Assembly (NCBI RefSeq): GCF_900116065.1
Contig: NZ_FOZV01000004.1
Span: 186,001 to 250,000, forward strand
Reading direction: 5' to 3'
DNA length: 64,000 nt
From: Brevundimonas viscosa
GTDB taxonomy: Bacteria; Pseudomonadota; Alphaproteobacteria; Caulobacterales; Caulobacteraceae
Positions 35,054 through 43,874 of this stretch are shown here, piece by piece (the stretch's first letter is position 1; the number at the start of each line of letters is the position of its first letter). Made by a program: the position numbers and the translations under genes. The notes under the pieces were generated by a model. The model was not told where the DNA came from. It saw nothing but the letters and a program-made list of their open reading frames with translations, and did no database searches.

Positions 35054-35749
35054 ATGATCGCCGCCCTGTTGTTCGCTGTCGCCCTGATCGTCCAGGACCC
35101 GGTCGGTCTCAGCCCGGAGGCGCGGGCGCTGATCGCGCCGGTGGCCGAGGCGATCGCGGCGGAGGAGGCGCGGCAGGCCGCCCTTCCGCCGCCGGCGGAC
35201 GTGCGGGAGCGGCTTGAGCGGATGGGTCAGCTCGATCAGGCCGGCCGGCGCGCGGCGGTCAGGGTCGACCTGGGCGGTCTTCCAGAGAACGAAAGGGCAG
35301 CCGCCTCAAGCGCGCTGCGCGCCTCGATCGCAGCCATGGACGACCGCCTGTTGGCGGAACTTCTGCCGCTGGTTCCCGAGTCGGGCTGGTTCACGCCCGA
35401 CGAATATGGGGAGAAGGCTTCCAGCGCCGCCTTCCTCATCATCCAGCACTCCGACATTGAACAATGGCGGCGCTTCGTGCCGGTGCTGGAGCCGCTCGCC
35501 CTCGCGGGCGAGATCGACGGACAGGACTACGGGTTGATGTACGACCGGCTCGCCATCAGCGAAGGCCGGCTGCAGCGCTATGGCACCCAGGTGACCTGCA
35601 CGGCCGGGAAGTACGTGATCGACTGGGGCAACATAGAGGACCCAGAAAACGTCGATGCGCGCCGCAGGGCCCTCGGCTTCCCTTGGACACTGGCGGAGTA
35701 TGAGCAGTCGTTCGCCGACTACCCGCCGTGCGAGGAGGAATTCCGCTAG
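35054..35749 (+). CDS. DUF6624-like exported protein
   Basis: This 231-residue protein opens with a short signal-like stretch (MIAALLFAVALIVQ). The second half has AAFLIIQHSDIEQWRRFVPV, DGQDYGLMYDRLAISEGRLQ and RYGTQVTC, which fits the DUF6624 pattern of a conserved His followed by a Tyr-Gly-Thr-Gln motif. Function unknown. The 67-base gap upstream contains a CACAACCT...AGGTTGTG inverted repeat with a 32-base spacer (34992-35039). Confidence 0.75.
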   Translation: MIAALLFAVALIVQDPVGLSPEARALIAPVAEAIAAEEARQAALPPPADVRERLERMGQLDQAGRRAAVRVDLGGLPENERAAASSALRASIAAMDDRLLAELLPLVPESGWFTPDEYGEKASSAAFLIIQHSDIEQWRRFVPVLEPLALAGEIDGQDYGLMYDRLAISEGRLQRYGTQVTCTAGKYVIDWGNIEDPENVDARRRALGFPWTLAEYEQSFADYPPCEEEFR

Positions 35750-35757
35750 CCCCGGCC

Positions 35758-36408
35758 TCAGGCCGGCTTCTCTTCCAGGCGCTTGTCCAGATAGGCGCCG
35801 ACGCGGCGTTCGACGGCGTCGAGGTGGTCCTGCCAGAAGTGGCTGGCGCCTTCCTCGAGCTCGTAGTCGATGACGATGCCCTTCTGGGTGCGCAGCTTGT
35901 TGACCACGCGCTCGACCTCAACCGGCGGCACCACCGTGTCGGCGGTGCCGTGCAGGAACAGGCCCGAGGCGGGGCAGGGGGCGAGGAAGCTGAAGTCGTA
36001 CATGTTCGACGGCGGCGACACCGAGATGAAGCCGTCGGTCTCGGGCCGGCGCATCAGCAGCTGCATACCGATGTAGGCCCCGAACTGGTAGCCCGCGACC
36101 CAGGTCTGGGTGGCGGCGGGGTTGTTGGCCTGCAGCCAGTCCAGGGCGGTGGCCGCGTCGGCCAGTTCGCCGACGCCGGAGTCGAACTCGCCCTGGGACT
36201 TGCCGACGCCGCGGCTGTTGTAACGCAGGGTGGCGAAGCCGCGCTTGACGAACAGCTGGTACAGGGTCACCGCCACCGGATTGTTCATGTGCCCGCCCGC
36301 CTTGGGGTGGGGGTGCAGGATCAGGGCGATCGGGGCGTTGGGGCGCTTGCCCGGGGAGTAGCGGCCTTCGATGCGTCCGGATGCGCCGGGCAGGATGACT
36401 TCAGGCAT
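35758..36408 (-). CDS. Alpha/beta hydrolase-fold protein lacking the usual nucleophile serine
   Basis: This 216-residue protein has the fold of the small YqiA/Tex30-like hydrolases: ALILHPHPKAGGHMNNPV (oxyanion strand), YNSRGVGKSQGEFDSG, a C-terminal HGTADTVVPP with the acid residue, and EEGASHFWQDH with the His. At the nucleophile elbow, where G-x-S-x-G is expected, it reads VAGYQFGAYIG, so Gln replaces Ser. It may be non-hydrolytic or use a different mechanism. No signal peptide. Confidence 0.85.
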   Translation of the reverse strand: MPEVILPGASGRIEGRYSPGKRPNAPIALILHPHPKAGGHMNNPVAVTLYQLFVKRGFATLRYNSRGVGKSQGEFDSGVGELADAATALDWLQANNPAATQTWVAGYQFGAYIGMQLLMRRPETDGFISVSPPSNMYDFSFLAPCPASGLFLHGTADTVVPPVEVERVVNKLRTQKGIVIDYELEEGASHFWQDHLDAVERRVGAYLDKRLEEKPA

Positions 36409-36454
36409 GGGCGGTCGAGAATCCCGTGTTCAACTGTCATTTCGCAGGCGCGTA

Positions 36455-36487
36455 ATACTTGACCGCGCCAGTAGGACTTTCTAAGTC
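36455..36487 (+). promoter_or_regulatory. Predicted iscR-suf promoter with overlapping IscR-type operator
   Basis: TTGACCG (36459-36465), 14 bases and TCTAAGTC (36480-36487) form a strong housekeeping-type promoter. ATACTTGACC-GCGC-CAGTAGGACTT (36455-36479) resembles the type 1 IscR site known from Escherichia coli, especially in the left half. GGACTT-tct-AAGTCC (36474-36488) is a perfect palindrome over the -10. Autoregulation by IscR is therefore likely. Confidence 0.5.
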
Positions 36488-36569
36488 CCGCCTGCGCTGC
36501 GCCGCCTTCGCGAAGGCGCGGGTTCTAGCACAGGAGCCCCGAAAAGCGCGCGATTTTTGAGGGTGCGCG

Positions 36570-37049
36570 ATGCGACTGTCGACCAAGGGACGATACGCCG
36601 TCATGGCCATGGCCGACCTGGCCAAGAACGGGCGCGGGCCCGACGGCGCCAGCCGGGCCGTGTCGCTGGCCGAGATCGCGGCGCGGCAGGAGATTTCCCT
36701 GAGCTATCTGGAGCAGCTGTTCGCGCGGCTGCGCAAGGGCGGGCTGGTGCAGAGCGTGCGCGGGCCGGGGGGCGGATACCGGCTGGCCAAGGCCGCGCAC
36801 GAGACAGTGGTGGCCGAGATCGTGCTGGCTGTCGACGAGCCGATCCGGGCGACCCGCTGCGTGGCCCACTCCTCGCCCAAGGGCTGCATGATGGGCGGCG
36901 AGCGCTGCATCACCCACAATCTCTGGGAAGACCTCGGCGCCGAGATCCACGCCTATCTGGCGGCCGTCTCGCTGGAGGACGTGGTGATGAACCGCACCGG
37001 CGGGCGGCGCCGGTCGGCGACGAGCGCGGAAATGGGGGCGGCGGCGTGA
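36570..37049 (+). CDS. iscR: Rrf2-family Fe-S regulator IscR
   Basis: This 159-residue winged-helix regulator begins MRLSTKGRYAVMAMADLA and has the recognition region ISLSYLEQLFARLRKGGLV and VRGPGGGYRLAK. Three cysteines that would bind a 2Fe-2S cluster lie in CVAHSSPKGCMMGGERC. It would sense the supply of Fe-S clusters and control the suf operon it heads. Its stop overlaps the GTG start of the desulfurase gene. Confidence 0.94.
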   Translation: MRLSTKGRYAVMAMADLAKNGRGPDGASRAVSLAEIAARQEISLSYLEQLFARLRKGGLVQSVRGPGGGYRLAKAAHETVVAEIVLAVDEPIRATRCVAHSSPKGCMMGGERCITHNLWEDLGAEIHAYLAAVSLEDVVMNRTGGRRRSATSAEMGAAA

Positions 37050-38182
37050 GCGTCTATCTGGATTACAACGCCTCGGGCCTGGTGCGCCCGGAGGTCCGCG
37101 AAGCCATGGCCGAGGCGCTGGCCGACGGCGGCAACCCCAACGCCGTGCACGCCGCGGGTCGGCGGGCGCGGGCGCGCGTCGAGAATGCGCGGGCCCGGGT
37201 CGCCGATCTGGTCGGGGCCGATCCGACGGCGATCGTCTTCTCCTCAGGCGGGACCGAGTCCAACGCCCAGGCGGTGGCCAGCGCCTTGGCGGCCGGGTGC
37301 GAGCGGGTGATCGTCTCGGCGACCGAGCATCCCTGCGTGGCCGAGGCGGCCGCGGTGTCCGGCGCGCCGGTCGAGGTGTTGCCGGTGGACGGCGACGGCC
37401 TGGTCGACCTGGCCTGGCTGGCCGACGCCCTGAAGCGGCCGGGGCGGCCGCTGGTCGCCATCCACCATGCGAACAACGAGTCGGGGGTGATCCAGCCGAT
37501 CGCCGAGGCGGCGCAGTGGATCCGCGCCGCGGGCGGCTGGCTGCACGTCGACGCCATCCAGTCAGCGGGCAAGGTACCGGTCGACATGCGCGACCTCGAC
37601 GCCGACAGCCTGACCCTGTCGGCGCACAAGCTGGGCGGGCCGCAGGGCGTCGGCGCGCTGGTGCTGAAGGCCGGGCGCGAGGCGGTGAAGATCCTGCACG
37701 GGGCCGGACAGGAGCGCGGCCTGCGCGCCGGCACCGAGAACACGCCGGGCATCGTCGGCTTCGGCGTGGCCGCCGACTGCGCGGCCCGCGACCTGTCCCA
37801 CGCCATGGCGCACGCCAGCTGGCGCGACGCGGCCGAGGCGAAGGTGAAGGCCGCGGGGGCGACCGTCGTCGGCGAGGGCGCGCCGCGCCTGCCCAACACC
37901 CTCTTCATGGCCGTCGAGGGCTGGGACAGCCCGCAACAGCTGATCACGCTGGATCTGGCCGGGGTGATGATCTCGGCCGGCAGCGCCTGCTCCTCGGGCA
38001 AGACGAAGCCGTCGAAGACCATGCTGGCCATGGGGCTGGCGCCGCTGGCCACCGGCGCCGTGCGCGTCTCGGGCGGCTGGGGGACCACCGAACAGGATTG
38101 GATCCGCTTCGCCGACGCCTGGGTCGCGGCTTGGCAAAAGCATAGCGCGCGCCTGAGAGAGCGCGCGAAGGAAGTCGCTTAA
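37046..38182 (+). CDS. Cysteine desulfurase (NifS/IscS class V aminotransferase)
   Basis: This 378-residue PLP enzyme removes sulfur from cysteine for Fe-S clusters or thiolation. Seen are [39 protein letters not shown], the PLP lysine in [13 protein letters not shown], and the persulfide cysteine in [15 protein letters not shown]. The start is GTG 37046, overlapping the iscR stop. The operon also encodes a SufS-type desulfurase, so two desulfurases of different groups are made together. Confidence 0.93.
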   Translation: MSVYLDYNASGLVRPEVREAMAEALADGGNPNAVHAAGRRARARVENARARVADLVGADPTAIVFSSGGTESNAQAVASALAAGCERVIVSATEHPCVAEAAAVSGAPVEVLPVDGDGLVDLAWLADALKRPGRPLVAIHHANNESGVIQPIAEAAQWIRAAGGWLHVDAIQSAGKVPVDMRDLDADSLTLSAHKLGGPQGVGALVLKAGREAVKILHGAGQERGLRAGTENTPGIVGFGVAADCAARDLSHAMAHASWRDAAEAKVKAAGATVVGEGAPRLPNTLFMAVEGWDSPQQLITLDLAGVMISAGSACSSGKTKPSKTMLAMGLAPLATGAVRVSGGWGTTEQDWIRFADAWVAAWQKHSARLRERAKEVA

Positions 38183-38184
38183 CC

Positions 38185-39651
38185 ATGGCCGCCGTCAAGG
38201 AAACCGTCGAAGCCGTCGCTGCGCTGGAGAAGTATGCGCACGGCTTCACCTCGGACATCGAGCAGGAGTTCGCGCCCAAGGGTCTGAACGCCGACATCGT
38301 CCGCTTCATCTCGGAGAAGAAGGGCGAGCCGGAATGGATGCTGGAGTGGCGGCTGGCCGCCTTCGAGCGCTGGCAGGCGATGGAGGAGCCCACCTGGGCC
38401 TCGGTCCGCTACGATCCGGTCGACTATCAGGACCTGTACTACTACGCCGCGCCCAAGAAGAAGGCGGGGCCGAAGAGCCTCGACGAGGTCGATCCGGAGC
38501 TGCTCGAGGTTTACGCCAAGCTGGGCATCCCGCTGAAGGAGCAGGAGGTTCTGGCCGGGGTCGAGGGCGCGCCGAAGGTGGCCGTGGACGCCGTGTTCGA
38601 CAGCGTCTCGGTGGTGACCACCTTCAAGAAGGAGCTGGCCAAGGCCGGGGTGATCTTCCTGCCGATGAGCGAGGCGATCCGCGAACATCCTGAGCTGGTG
38701 CGGCAATACCTCGGCTCGGTGGTGCCCGTGTCGGACAACTATTTCGCCGCCCTGAACAGCGCGGTCTTCTCGGACGGGTCGTTCGTCTACATCCCGCCGG
38801 GCGTGCGCTGCCCGATGGAGCTGTCGACCTATTTCCGCATCAACGCCAGCCAGACGGGGCAGTTCGAGCGGACCCTGATCATCGCCGACAAGGGCAGCTA
38901 CGTTTCCTATCTCGAGGGCTGCACCGCGCCGATGCGCGACGAGAACCAGCTGCACGCCGCGGTGGTCGAGCTGGTCGCCCTGGACGACGCCGAGATCAAA
39001 TATTCGACGGTGCAGAACTGGTATCCCGGCGACGCCGAGGGCCGGGGCGGCATCTACAACTTCGTCACCAAGCGCGCCGACTGCCGCGGCGACCGGTCGA
39101 AGGTGTCGTGGACCCAGGTCGAGACCGGTTCGGCGGTGACGTGGAAATACCCCTCGTGCCTGCTGAAAGGCGAGGAGAGCTCGGGCGAGTTCTACTCGAT
39201 CGCCATCACCAACGGCCATCAGCAGGCCGACACCGGCACCAAGATGGTCCACCTCGGCAAGAACTCGAAGAGCCGGATCATCGCCAAGGCGGTGTCGGCC
39301 GGGAAGTCGGACTCGACCTACCGCGGCCTGGTGTCGGTGCACCCGAAGGCGACGGGCGTGCGGAACTTCACCCAGTGCGACTCCCTGCTCATCGGCAAGG
39401 ACTGCGGCTCGCACACCATTCCGTACATCGAGGCCAAGAACGGTTCGGCCCATCTGGAGCACGAGGCGACGACCACCCGCCTGAGCGAGGACCAGCTGTT
39501 CTACGCCCAGCAGCGCGGCCTGTCGGAGGAGGAGGCGGTGGCCCTGCTGGTCAACGGCTTCGTCCGCGACGTGCTGCAGGAGCTGCCGATGGAGTTCGCC
39601 GTCGAGGCGCAGAAGCTGGTGGCGATTTCACTGGAAGGGAGCGTGGGGTGA
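38185..39651 (+). CDS. sufB: Fe-S cluster scaffold protein SufB
   Basis: This 488-residue scaffold protein builds Fe-S clusters together with SufC and SufD. Family stretches are [72 protein letters not shown], the conserved Cys in [10 protein letters not shown], and [16 protein letters not shown]. The ATG follows the desulfurase stop by two bases. The stop overlaps the start of an unrelated lipoprotein gene. Confidence 0.97.
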   Translation: MAAVKETVEAVAALEKYAHGFTSDIEQEFAPKGLNADIVRFISEKKGEPEWMLEWRLAAFERWQAMEEPTWASVRYDPVDYQDLYYYAAPKKKAGPKSLDEVDPELLEVYAKLGIPLKEQEVLAGVEGAPKVAVDAVFDSVSVVTTFKKELAKAGVIFLPMSEAIREHPELVRQYLGSVVPVSDNYFAALNSAVFSDGSFVYIPPGVRCPMELSTYFRINASQTGQFERTLIIADKGSYVSYLEGCTAPMRDENQLHAAVVELVALDDAEIKYSTVQNWYPGDAEGRGGIYNFVTKRADCRGDRSKVSWTQVETGSAVTWKYPSCLLKGEESSGEFYSIAITNGHQQADTGTKMVHLGKNSKSRIIAKAVSAGKSDSTYRGLVSVHPKATGVRNFTQCDSLLIGKDCGSHTIPYIEAKNGSAHLEHEATTTRLSEDQLFYAQQRGLSEEEAVALLVNGFVRDVLQELPMEFAVEAQKLVAISLEGSVG

Positions 39652-40091
39652 ATCTCGCGGGCGCATCACTTGCTCTCGTCGCCCCGCTGCTCGGTCTGGC
39701 CGCGTGCTCGTCGCCCGAAAGCGCGGAGCCCGCGCCCCATCCCAACAGGATGGAGCCAGTGTTCCAGGGGACCCTCGACACGGTCAATGGCCGCAAGGCG
39801 GCGAGCACCAAGGTGGAAGTTTCGCTCGGCGAACGCCAGTTCATGGTGGTGGCGGGTTGCGGACTTACCGCCGGTTACGCCGGGGGAGTGGTTAGGCGTG
39901 TCGGTCAACCCGCTCCGGCCTTGGGACCTTGTTCGGCTGACGATCTGCGAGACCTGATCGAGGTCGAAGCCATCGTCCGGGACAGTGCCACTGTCCAGTA
40001 TGAAGAACACGAAAGCCTCGTTCTTACGGGCCGCGCCGGTGGTGTAGCCGTCTTCCTTCCCACGCCGTACTCCGGCGCATTTGTCGATTGA
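39648..40091 (+). CDS. Predicted lipoprotein inserted between sufB and sufC
   Basis: This 147-residue product begins at GTG 39648 ([16 protein letters not shown]) with lipobox GLAACSS, coupled to the sufB stop (GTGA). The mature part includes [40 protein letters not shown] and [11 protein letters not shown] do not recognise a family. A lipid-anchored envelope protein has no obvious part in cytosolic Fe-S assembly, so it may be a passenger acquired by the operon. It ends two bases before the sufC ATG. Confidence 0.75.
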   Translation: MNLAGASLALVAPLLGLAACSSPESAEPAPHPNRMEPVFQGTLDTVNGRKAASTKVEVSLGERQFMVVAGCGLTAGYAGGVVRRVGQPAPALGPCSADDLRDLIEVEAIVRDSATVQYEEHESLVLTGRAGGVAVFLPTPYSGAFVD

Positions 40092-40093
40092 TC

Positions 40094-40843
40094 ATGCTCT
40101 CCATCTCCAACCTCCACGTCTCCGTCGGCGACAAGCCGATCCTCAAGGGCCTGTCGCTGGACGTGCCGGCGGGCGAGGTGCACGCCGTCATGGGGCCGAA
40201 CGGGGCCGGCAAGTCGACGCTGGGCTACGCCCTGTCGGGACGGCCGGGCTACGAGGCGACCGAGGGCGCCGTCAGCTGGCGCGGCGAGGACCTGCTGGCG
40301 CTGGAGCCGGCCGAGCGGGCGGCCAAGGGCGTCTTCCTGTCGTTCCAGTATCCGATCGAGATTCCCGGCGTTCCGGCCCTGACCTTCGTGCGCACGGCGC
40401 TGAACGCACAGCGGCGGGCGCGCGGCGAAGAGGAGGTCTCGGCCCCCGCCTTCCTGAAGCTGGTCCGGGCGGCGTCGCAGGCGCTGAAGATGGACTTCGA
40501 CATGCTCAAGCGGCCGCTCAACGTCGGCTTCTCGGGCGGCGAGAAGAAGCGGATGGAGATCCTGCAGATGGCCCTGCTGGAGCCGTCGCTGCTGATCCTC
40601 GACGAGACCGACTCGGGGCTGGACATCGACGCCCTGCGCATCGTCGCCGACGGGGTGAACGCCCTGCGCAGCCCGGAGCGGTCGATGCTGGTCATCACCC
40701 ACTACCAGCGGCTGCTGGACTACATCAAACCGGACCGGGTGCACGTCATGGTCGCCGGCCGCATCGTGGCCTCGGGCGGGCCGGAGATGGCGCACCAGCT
40801 GGAGGCGGAAGGGTACGACAAGTATCTTCCGGAAGCGGCGTGA
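40094..40843 (+). CDS. sufC: Fe-S assembly ATPase SufC
   Basis: This 249-residue ABC-type ATPase drives the SufBCD scaffold. Walker A is MGPNGAGKSTLG; the signature segment is LNVGFSGGEKKRMEILQMAL; Walker B is LLILDETDSGLDIDAL; the switch His is in ITHYQRLL. ATG 40094 is the start; TTG 40088 is also in frame. The stop overlaps the GTG start of sufD. Confidence 0.97.
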   Translation: MLSISNLHVSVGDKPILKGLSLDVPAGEVHAVMGPNGAGKSTLGYALSGRPGYEATEGAVSWRGEDLLALEPAERAAKGVFLSFQYPIEIPGVPALTFVRTALNAQRRARGEEEVSAPAFLKLVRAASQALKMDFDMLKRPLNVGFSGGEKKRMEILQMALLEPSLLILDETDSGLDIDALRIVADGVNALRSPERSMLVITHYQRLLDYIKPDRVHVMVAGRIVASGGPEMAHQLEAEGYDKYLPEAA

Positions 40844-41868
40844 GCGCCCTGCCGGTTCTCGATCTTAAGGACGCGTCGAGCTTCCCGTCCCGGCGGGTCG
40901 AGGCGTGGAAATACAGTGACCTGAGGAAGTTTCTTCGCGAAGCGCCGCAGCTGTCGCCGTCGGCTACCATTCCGCTCGTCGGCGGTGGGCCGTTCGAGGC
41001 GCTGGGCGGCGAGGCCATGGTCTTCGTCAACGGCCGGCCGGTGGACGCCAGCGCCCGCGTGGTTTGCGGCGAGCAGACGGTGCGGCTCAGGCTGATCTCC
41101 AAGGCCGAAGGCACCGGCCACGCCGTCGCCGCCCGGATATCGGCGCGCGCCGGCGCCAAGCTGTTGGTGCTCGAGACGCATGAGGGCGAGGGCGCCGGCT
41201 ATGTGGCCCACAACCGGCTGGAGTTGGACCTGGCCGAGGGGGCCGAGGTGACGCGCATCGTGCTGACCGACGAGCCCGGGGACGTCCTTTCGGTGACCCA
41301 GGCGGCGGTGCGGCTGGCCCGGGGCGCGCGGTATCGCCAGACGATCGTGGCGTCGGGCGCGAAGCTGCAACGGCTGGAGACCGAGGTCTCGCATCCGGGC
41401 CACGGCGCCGACGTCCGGCTGGACGGGGCCTATGTGCTGGACGGGAGCCGCCACGCGGACCTGACCAGCGTCGTCGACCATCTGGGCCGCGAGGGAACGA
41501 CCTCGCAGCTGACCAAGGGGGTGGTGAAGGACACGGCGCGCGGCGTCTTCCAGGGCAAGATCATCGTCGAGCGCGGGGCCGACGGCACCGACGCCCGCAT
41601 GGGCCACCATGCCCTGATCCTGTCGGAGCGCGGCGAGGTCGACGCCAAGCCGGAGCTGATCATCTATGCCGACGAGGTGCAGTGCGCGCACGGCAATACG
41701 GTCGGCAATCTGGACGCGAACGCCCTGTTCTACATGCAGCAGCGCGGCCTGCCGCTGGACGAGGCGCGGGCCCTCCTGACGGGGGCCTTCCTGATGGAGG
41801 TGATCGACCGGATCGAGACCGAGGGTCCGAGAGAGGTGGTGCGGGAATGGCTGACGGCTCGCCTGTGA
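40840..41868 (+). CDS. sufD: Fe-S cluster assembly protein SufD
   Basis: This 342-residue SufB paralogue completes the SufBC2D complex. It has RRVEAWKYSDLRKFL near the N-terminus, then the beta-helix core, GVFQGKIIVERGADGTDA, and the conserved C-terminal segment YADEVQCAHGNTVG and FYMQQRGLPLDEARALL. The start is GTG 40840, overlapping sufC by four bases. The last 22 bases overlap the sufS start. Confidence 0.95.
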   Translation: MSALPVLDLKDASSFPSRRVEAWKYSDLRKFLREAPQLSPSATIPLVGGGPFEALGGEAMVFVNGRPVDASARVVCGEQTVRLRLISKAEGTGHAVAARISARAGAKLLVLETHEGEGAGYVAHNRLELDLAEGAEVTRIVLTDEPGDVLSVTQAAVRLARGARYRQTIVASGAKLQRLETEVSHPGHGADVRLDGAYVLDGSRHADLTSVVDHLGREGTTSQLTKGVVKDTARGVFQGKIIVERGADGTDARMGHHALILSERGEVDAKPELIIYADEVQCAHGNTVGNLDANALFYMQQRGLPLDEARALLTGAFLMEVIDRIETEGPREVVREWLTARL

Positions 41869-43088
41869 CCGCCCGCTTCGACCCCTACGCCGCCCGCGCG
41901 CAGTTCCCGATCCTGTCGCGGACGGTGAACGGCAAGCCGCTGGTCTATCTCGACTCGGCCGCCTCGGCGCAGAAGCCGCGGGCGGTGATCGGCACCCTGA
42001 CGGGGGCGATGGAAGGGTCCTACGCCAACGTCCACCGCGGGCTGCACACCTTGGCCAACGAGACGACCGAGGCCTTCGAGGCGGCGCGCGAGAGCGTGGC
42101 CCGGCTGCTGAACGCGCCGGCGGCGTCGAACATCGTCTTCACCAAGGGCGGCACCGAGGCGATCAACCTGGTGGCCTCCAGCTTCGGCCAATCCATCCAG
42201 CCGGGCGACGAGATCATCGTCTCGGAGATGGAGCACCACTCCAACATCGTGCCGTGGCATCTCCTGCGCGAGCGGCGCGGCGCGGTGCTGAAGTGGATAC
42301 CGGTGCTGGACGACGGCTCGCTGGACATGGCGGCCTACGCCGGGCTGCTGGGTCCGAAGACCCGCATGGTCGCGGTCACCCACATGTCGAACGTGCTAGG
42401 CACGATCAATCCGGTCGCCGAGATCACCCGGCTGGCCCACGCCGCGGGCGCGCGAGTGCTGATCGACGGCTGCCAGGGGGCGGTGCACGCCCGGCCCGAC
42501 GTGCAGGCCATCGGCTGCGACTTCTACGTCTTCACCGGCCACAAGCTGTACGGCCCGACCGGCATCGGGGCTCTGTACGGAACGGCCGAGGCGCTGGAGG
42601 CCCTGCCGCCCTACCAGGGCGGGGGCGAGATGATCGAAACGGTCGAGCGCGAGCGGGTCACCTACGCCAGCCCGCCGCACCGATTCGAGGCGGGGACGCC
42701 GCCGATTCTCGAGGCGATCGGTCTCGGCGCGGCGATCGACTGGCTGGAGGGCTTCGACCGCGAGGCGGTGCTGGCCCATGAGCATGCGCTCTACGACCAC
42801 GCCCGGGCGCGGCTGGAGGGCGTGAACTGGCTGCGCGTCATCGGCGAGGCTGAAGGGAAGGGGGCCATCCTGACCTTCACCGTCGACGGCGCCCACGCCC
42901 ACGACATCGCCCAGGTGATGGACCGTTACGGCGTCGCCGTGCGGGCCGGCCTGCATTGCGCGGAGCCGCTGGCGAAAAGGTTCGGCCTGACGTCGAGCGC
43001 CCGCGCCTCCTTCGCCCTATATAACACCGTCGAGGACGCCGACGCCTTCGTCGACGCCCTGATCAAGGCCCGTGAGTTCTTCGCATGA
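41847..43088 (+). CDS. sufS: Cysteine desulfurase SufS
   Basis: This 413-residue group II desulfurase mobilises sulfur for the Suf system. It carries YLDSAASAQKPRAV, FTKGGTEAINLVA, EHHSNIVPWHLL, the PLP lysine in FTGHKLYGPTGIGALYG, and the catalytic Cys in VRAGLHCAEPL near residue 370. The start overlaps the end of sufD by 22 bases. No sufE is visible in the window. Confidence 0.97.
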   Translation: MADGSPVTARFDPYAARAQFPILSRTVNGKPLVYLDSAASAQKPRAVIGTLTGAMEGSYANVHRGLHTLANETTEAFEAARESVARLLNAPAASNIVFTKGGTEAINLVASSFGQSIQPGDEIIVSEMEHHSNIVPWHLLRERRGAVLKWIPVLDDGSLDMAAYAGLLGPKTRMVAVTHMSNVLGTINPVAEITRLAHAAGARVLIDGCQGAVHARPDVQAIGCDFYVFTGHKLYGPTGIGALYGTAEALEALPPYQGGGEMIETVERERVTYASPPHRFEAGTPPILEAIGLGAAIDWLEGFDREAVLAHEHALYDHARARLEGVNWLRVIGEAEGKGAILTFTVDGAHAHDIAQVMDRYGVAVRAGLHCAEPLAKRFGLTSSARASFALYNTVEDADAFVDALIKAREFFA

Positions 43089-43480
43089 CGTCTGAAGCCG
43101 CCCGCAAGTCCGACGACGCCGCTTTCGCGGAAGCCTGGGACGCGCCGCAGAAAGGCGCGCTGGACCAGGCCGAGATCGATCGCCTGACCGACGCCATCAT
43201 CGAGGCGCTGAAGACCGTCTACGACCCCGAAATCCCGGTCGACATCTACGAGCTGGGGCTGATCTACAAGGTCGACCTGTCCGACGAGCGGGACGTGGCG
43301 GTGGAGATGACCCTGACCGCGCCGGGCTGTCCGGTGGCGGGCGAGATGCCGGGCTGGGTCGAGGACGCCATCCGCAAGGTCGAGGGCGTGCGCTCGGTGC
43401 GGGCCGAACTGGTGTTCGATCCGCCGTGGGATCCCTCGAAGATGAGCGACGAGGCCAAGCTCTCGCTCAACATGTTCTGA
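43085..43480 (+). CDS. sufT: SUF-associated MIP18/DUF59 protein SufT
   Basis: This 131-residue protein has the DUF59 core: VYDPEIPVDIYELGLIYKVD, MTLTAPGCPVAGEMPG (with the conserved Cys) and VELVF-type end LVFDPPWDPSKMSDEAK. SufT proteins help maturation or transfer of Fe-S clusters, especially under high demand. The ATG overlaps the sufS stop by four bases. Confidence 0.93.
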   Translation: MTSEAARKSDDAAFAEAWDAPQKGALDQAEIDRLTDAIIEALKTVYDPEIPVDIYELGLIYKVDLSDERDVAVEMTLTAPGCPVAGEMPGWVEDAIRKVEGVRSVRAELVFDPPWDPSKMSDEAKLSLNMF

Positions 43481-43487
43481 GGTCCGG

Positions 43488-43874
43488 ATGAGCGAGCTGC
43501 AGACCAGCGCCCGTCCGCGCCGTCCCCGCCCCGCCGTGGTCACCCTGACCGAGGCGGCGGCCGCCCGCGTGCGCGAGCTGTGCGAGGCCCATGGACACGC
43601 GGCGCTTCGCGTCGGCGTCAAGAACGGCGGCTGCGCGGGGCAGGAGTACACCTTCGCCTTCGCCGAGGAGATCCAGCCGTTCGACGAGGTGGTGACCGAC
43701 AAGGGCGCGACGGTGGTGGTCGACCCCAAGGCGATCCTGTTCCTGATCGGGGCCGAGATCGACTTCGAGACGACGAAGCTGGCCTCGAAATTCGTCTTCC
43801 GGAATCCCAATGAGACCGACGCCTGCGGCTGCGGCGAGAGCGTCACCATCGTACCCGCGAAGGCCGCCGACTGA
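43488..43874 (+). CDS. sufA: A-type Fe-S carrier SufA/IscA
   Basis: This 128-residue A-type carrier has VTLTEAAAARVRELCEAHG, the first ligand region VGVKNGGCAGQEYTF and the C-terminal CGCGES pair; the three cysteines bind and pass on the cluster. Its stop overlaps the metN ATG by one base, so the methionine transporter genes continue the same transcript. Confidence 0.94.
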   Translation: MSELQTSARPRRPRPAVVTLTEAAAARVRELCEAHGHAALRVGVKNGGCAGQEYTFAFAEEIQPFDEVVTDKGATVVVDPKAILFLIGAEIDFETTKLASKFVFRNPNETDACGCGESVTIVPAKAAD

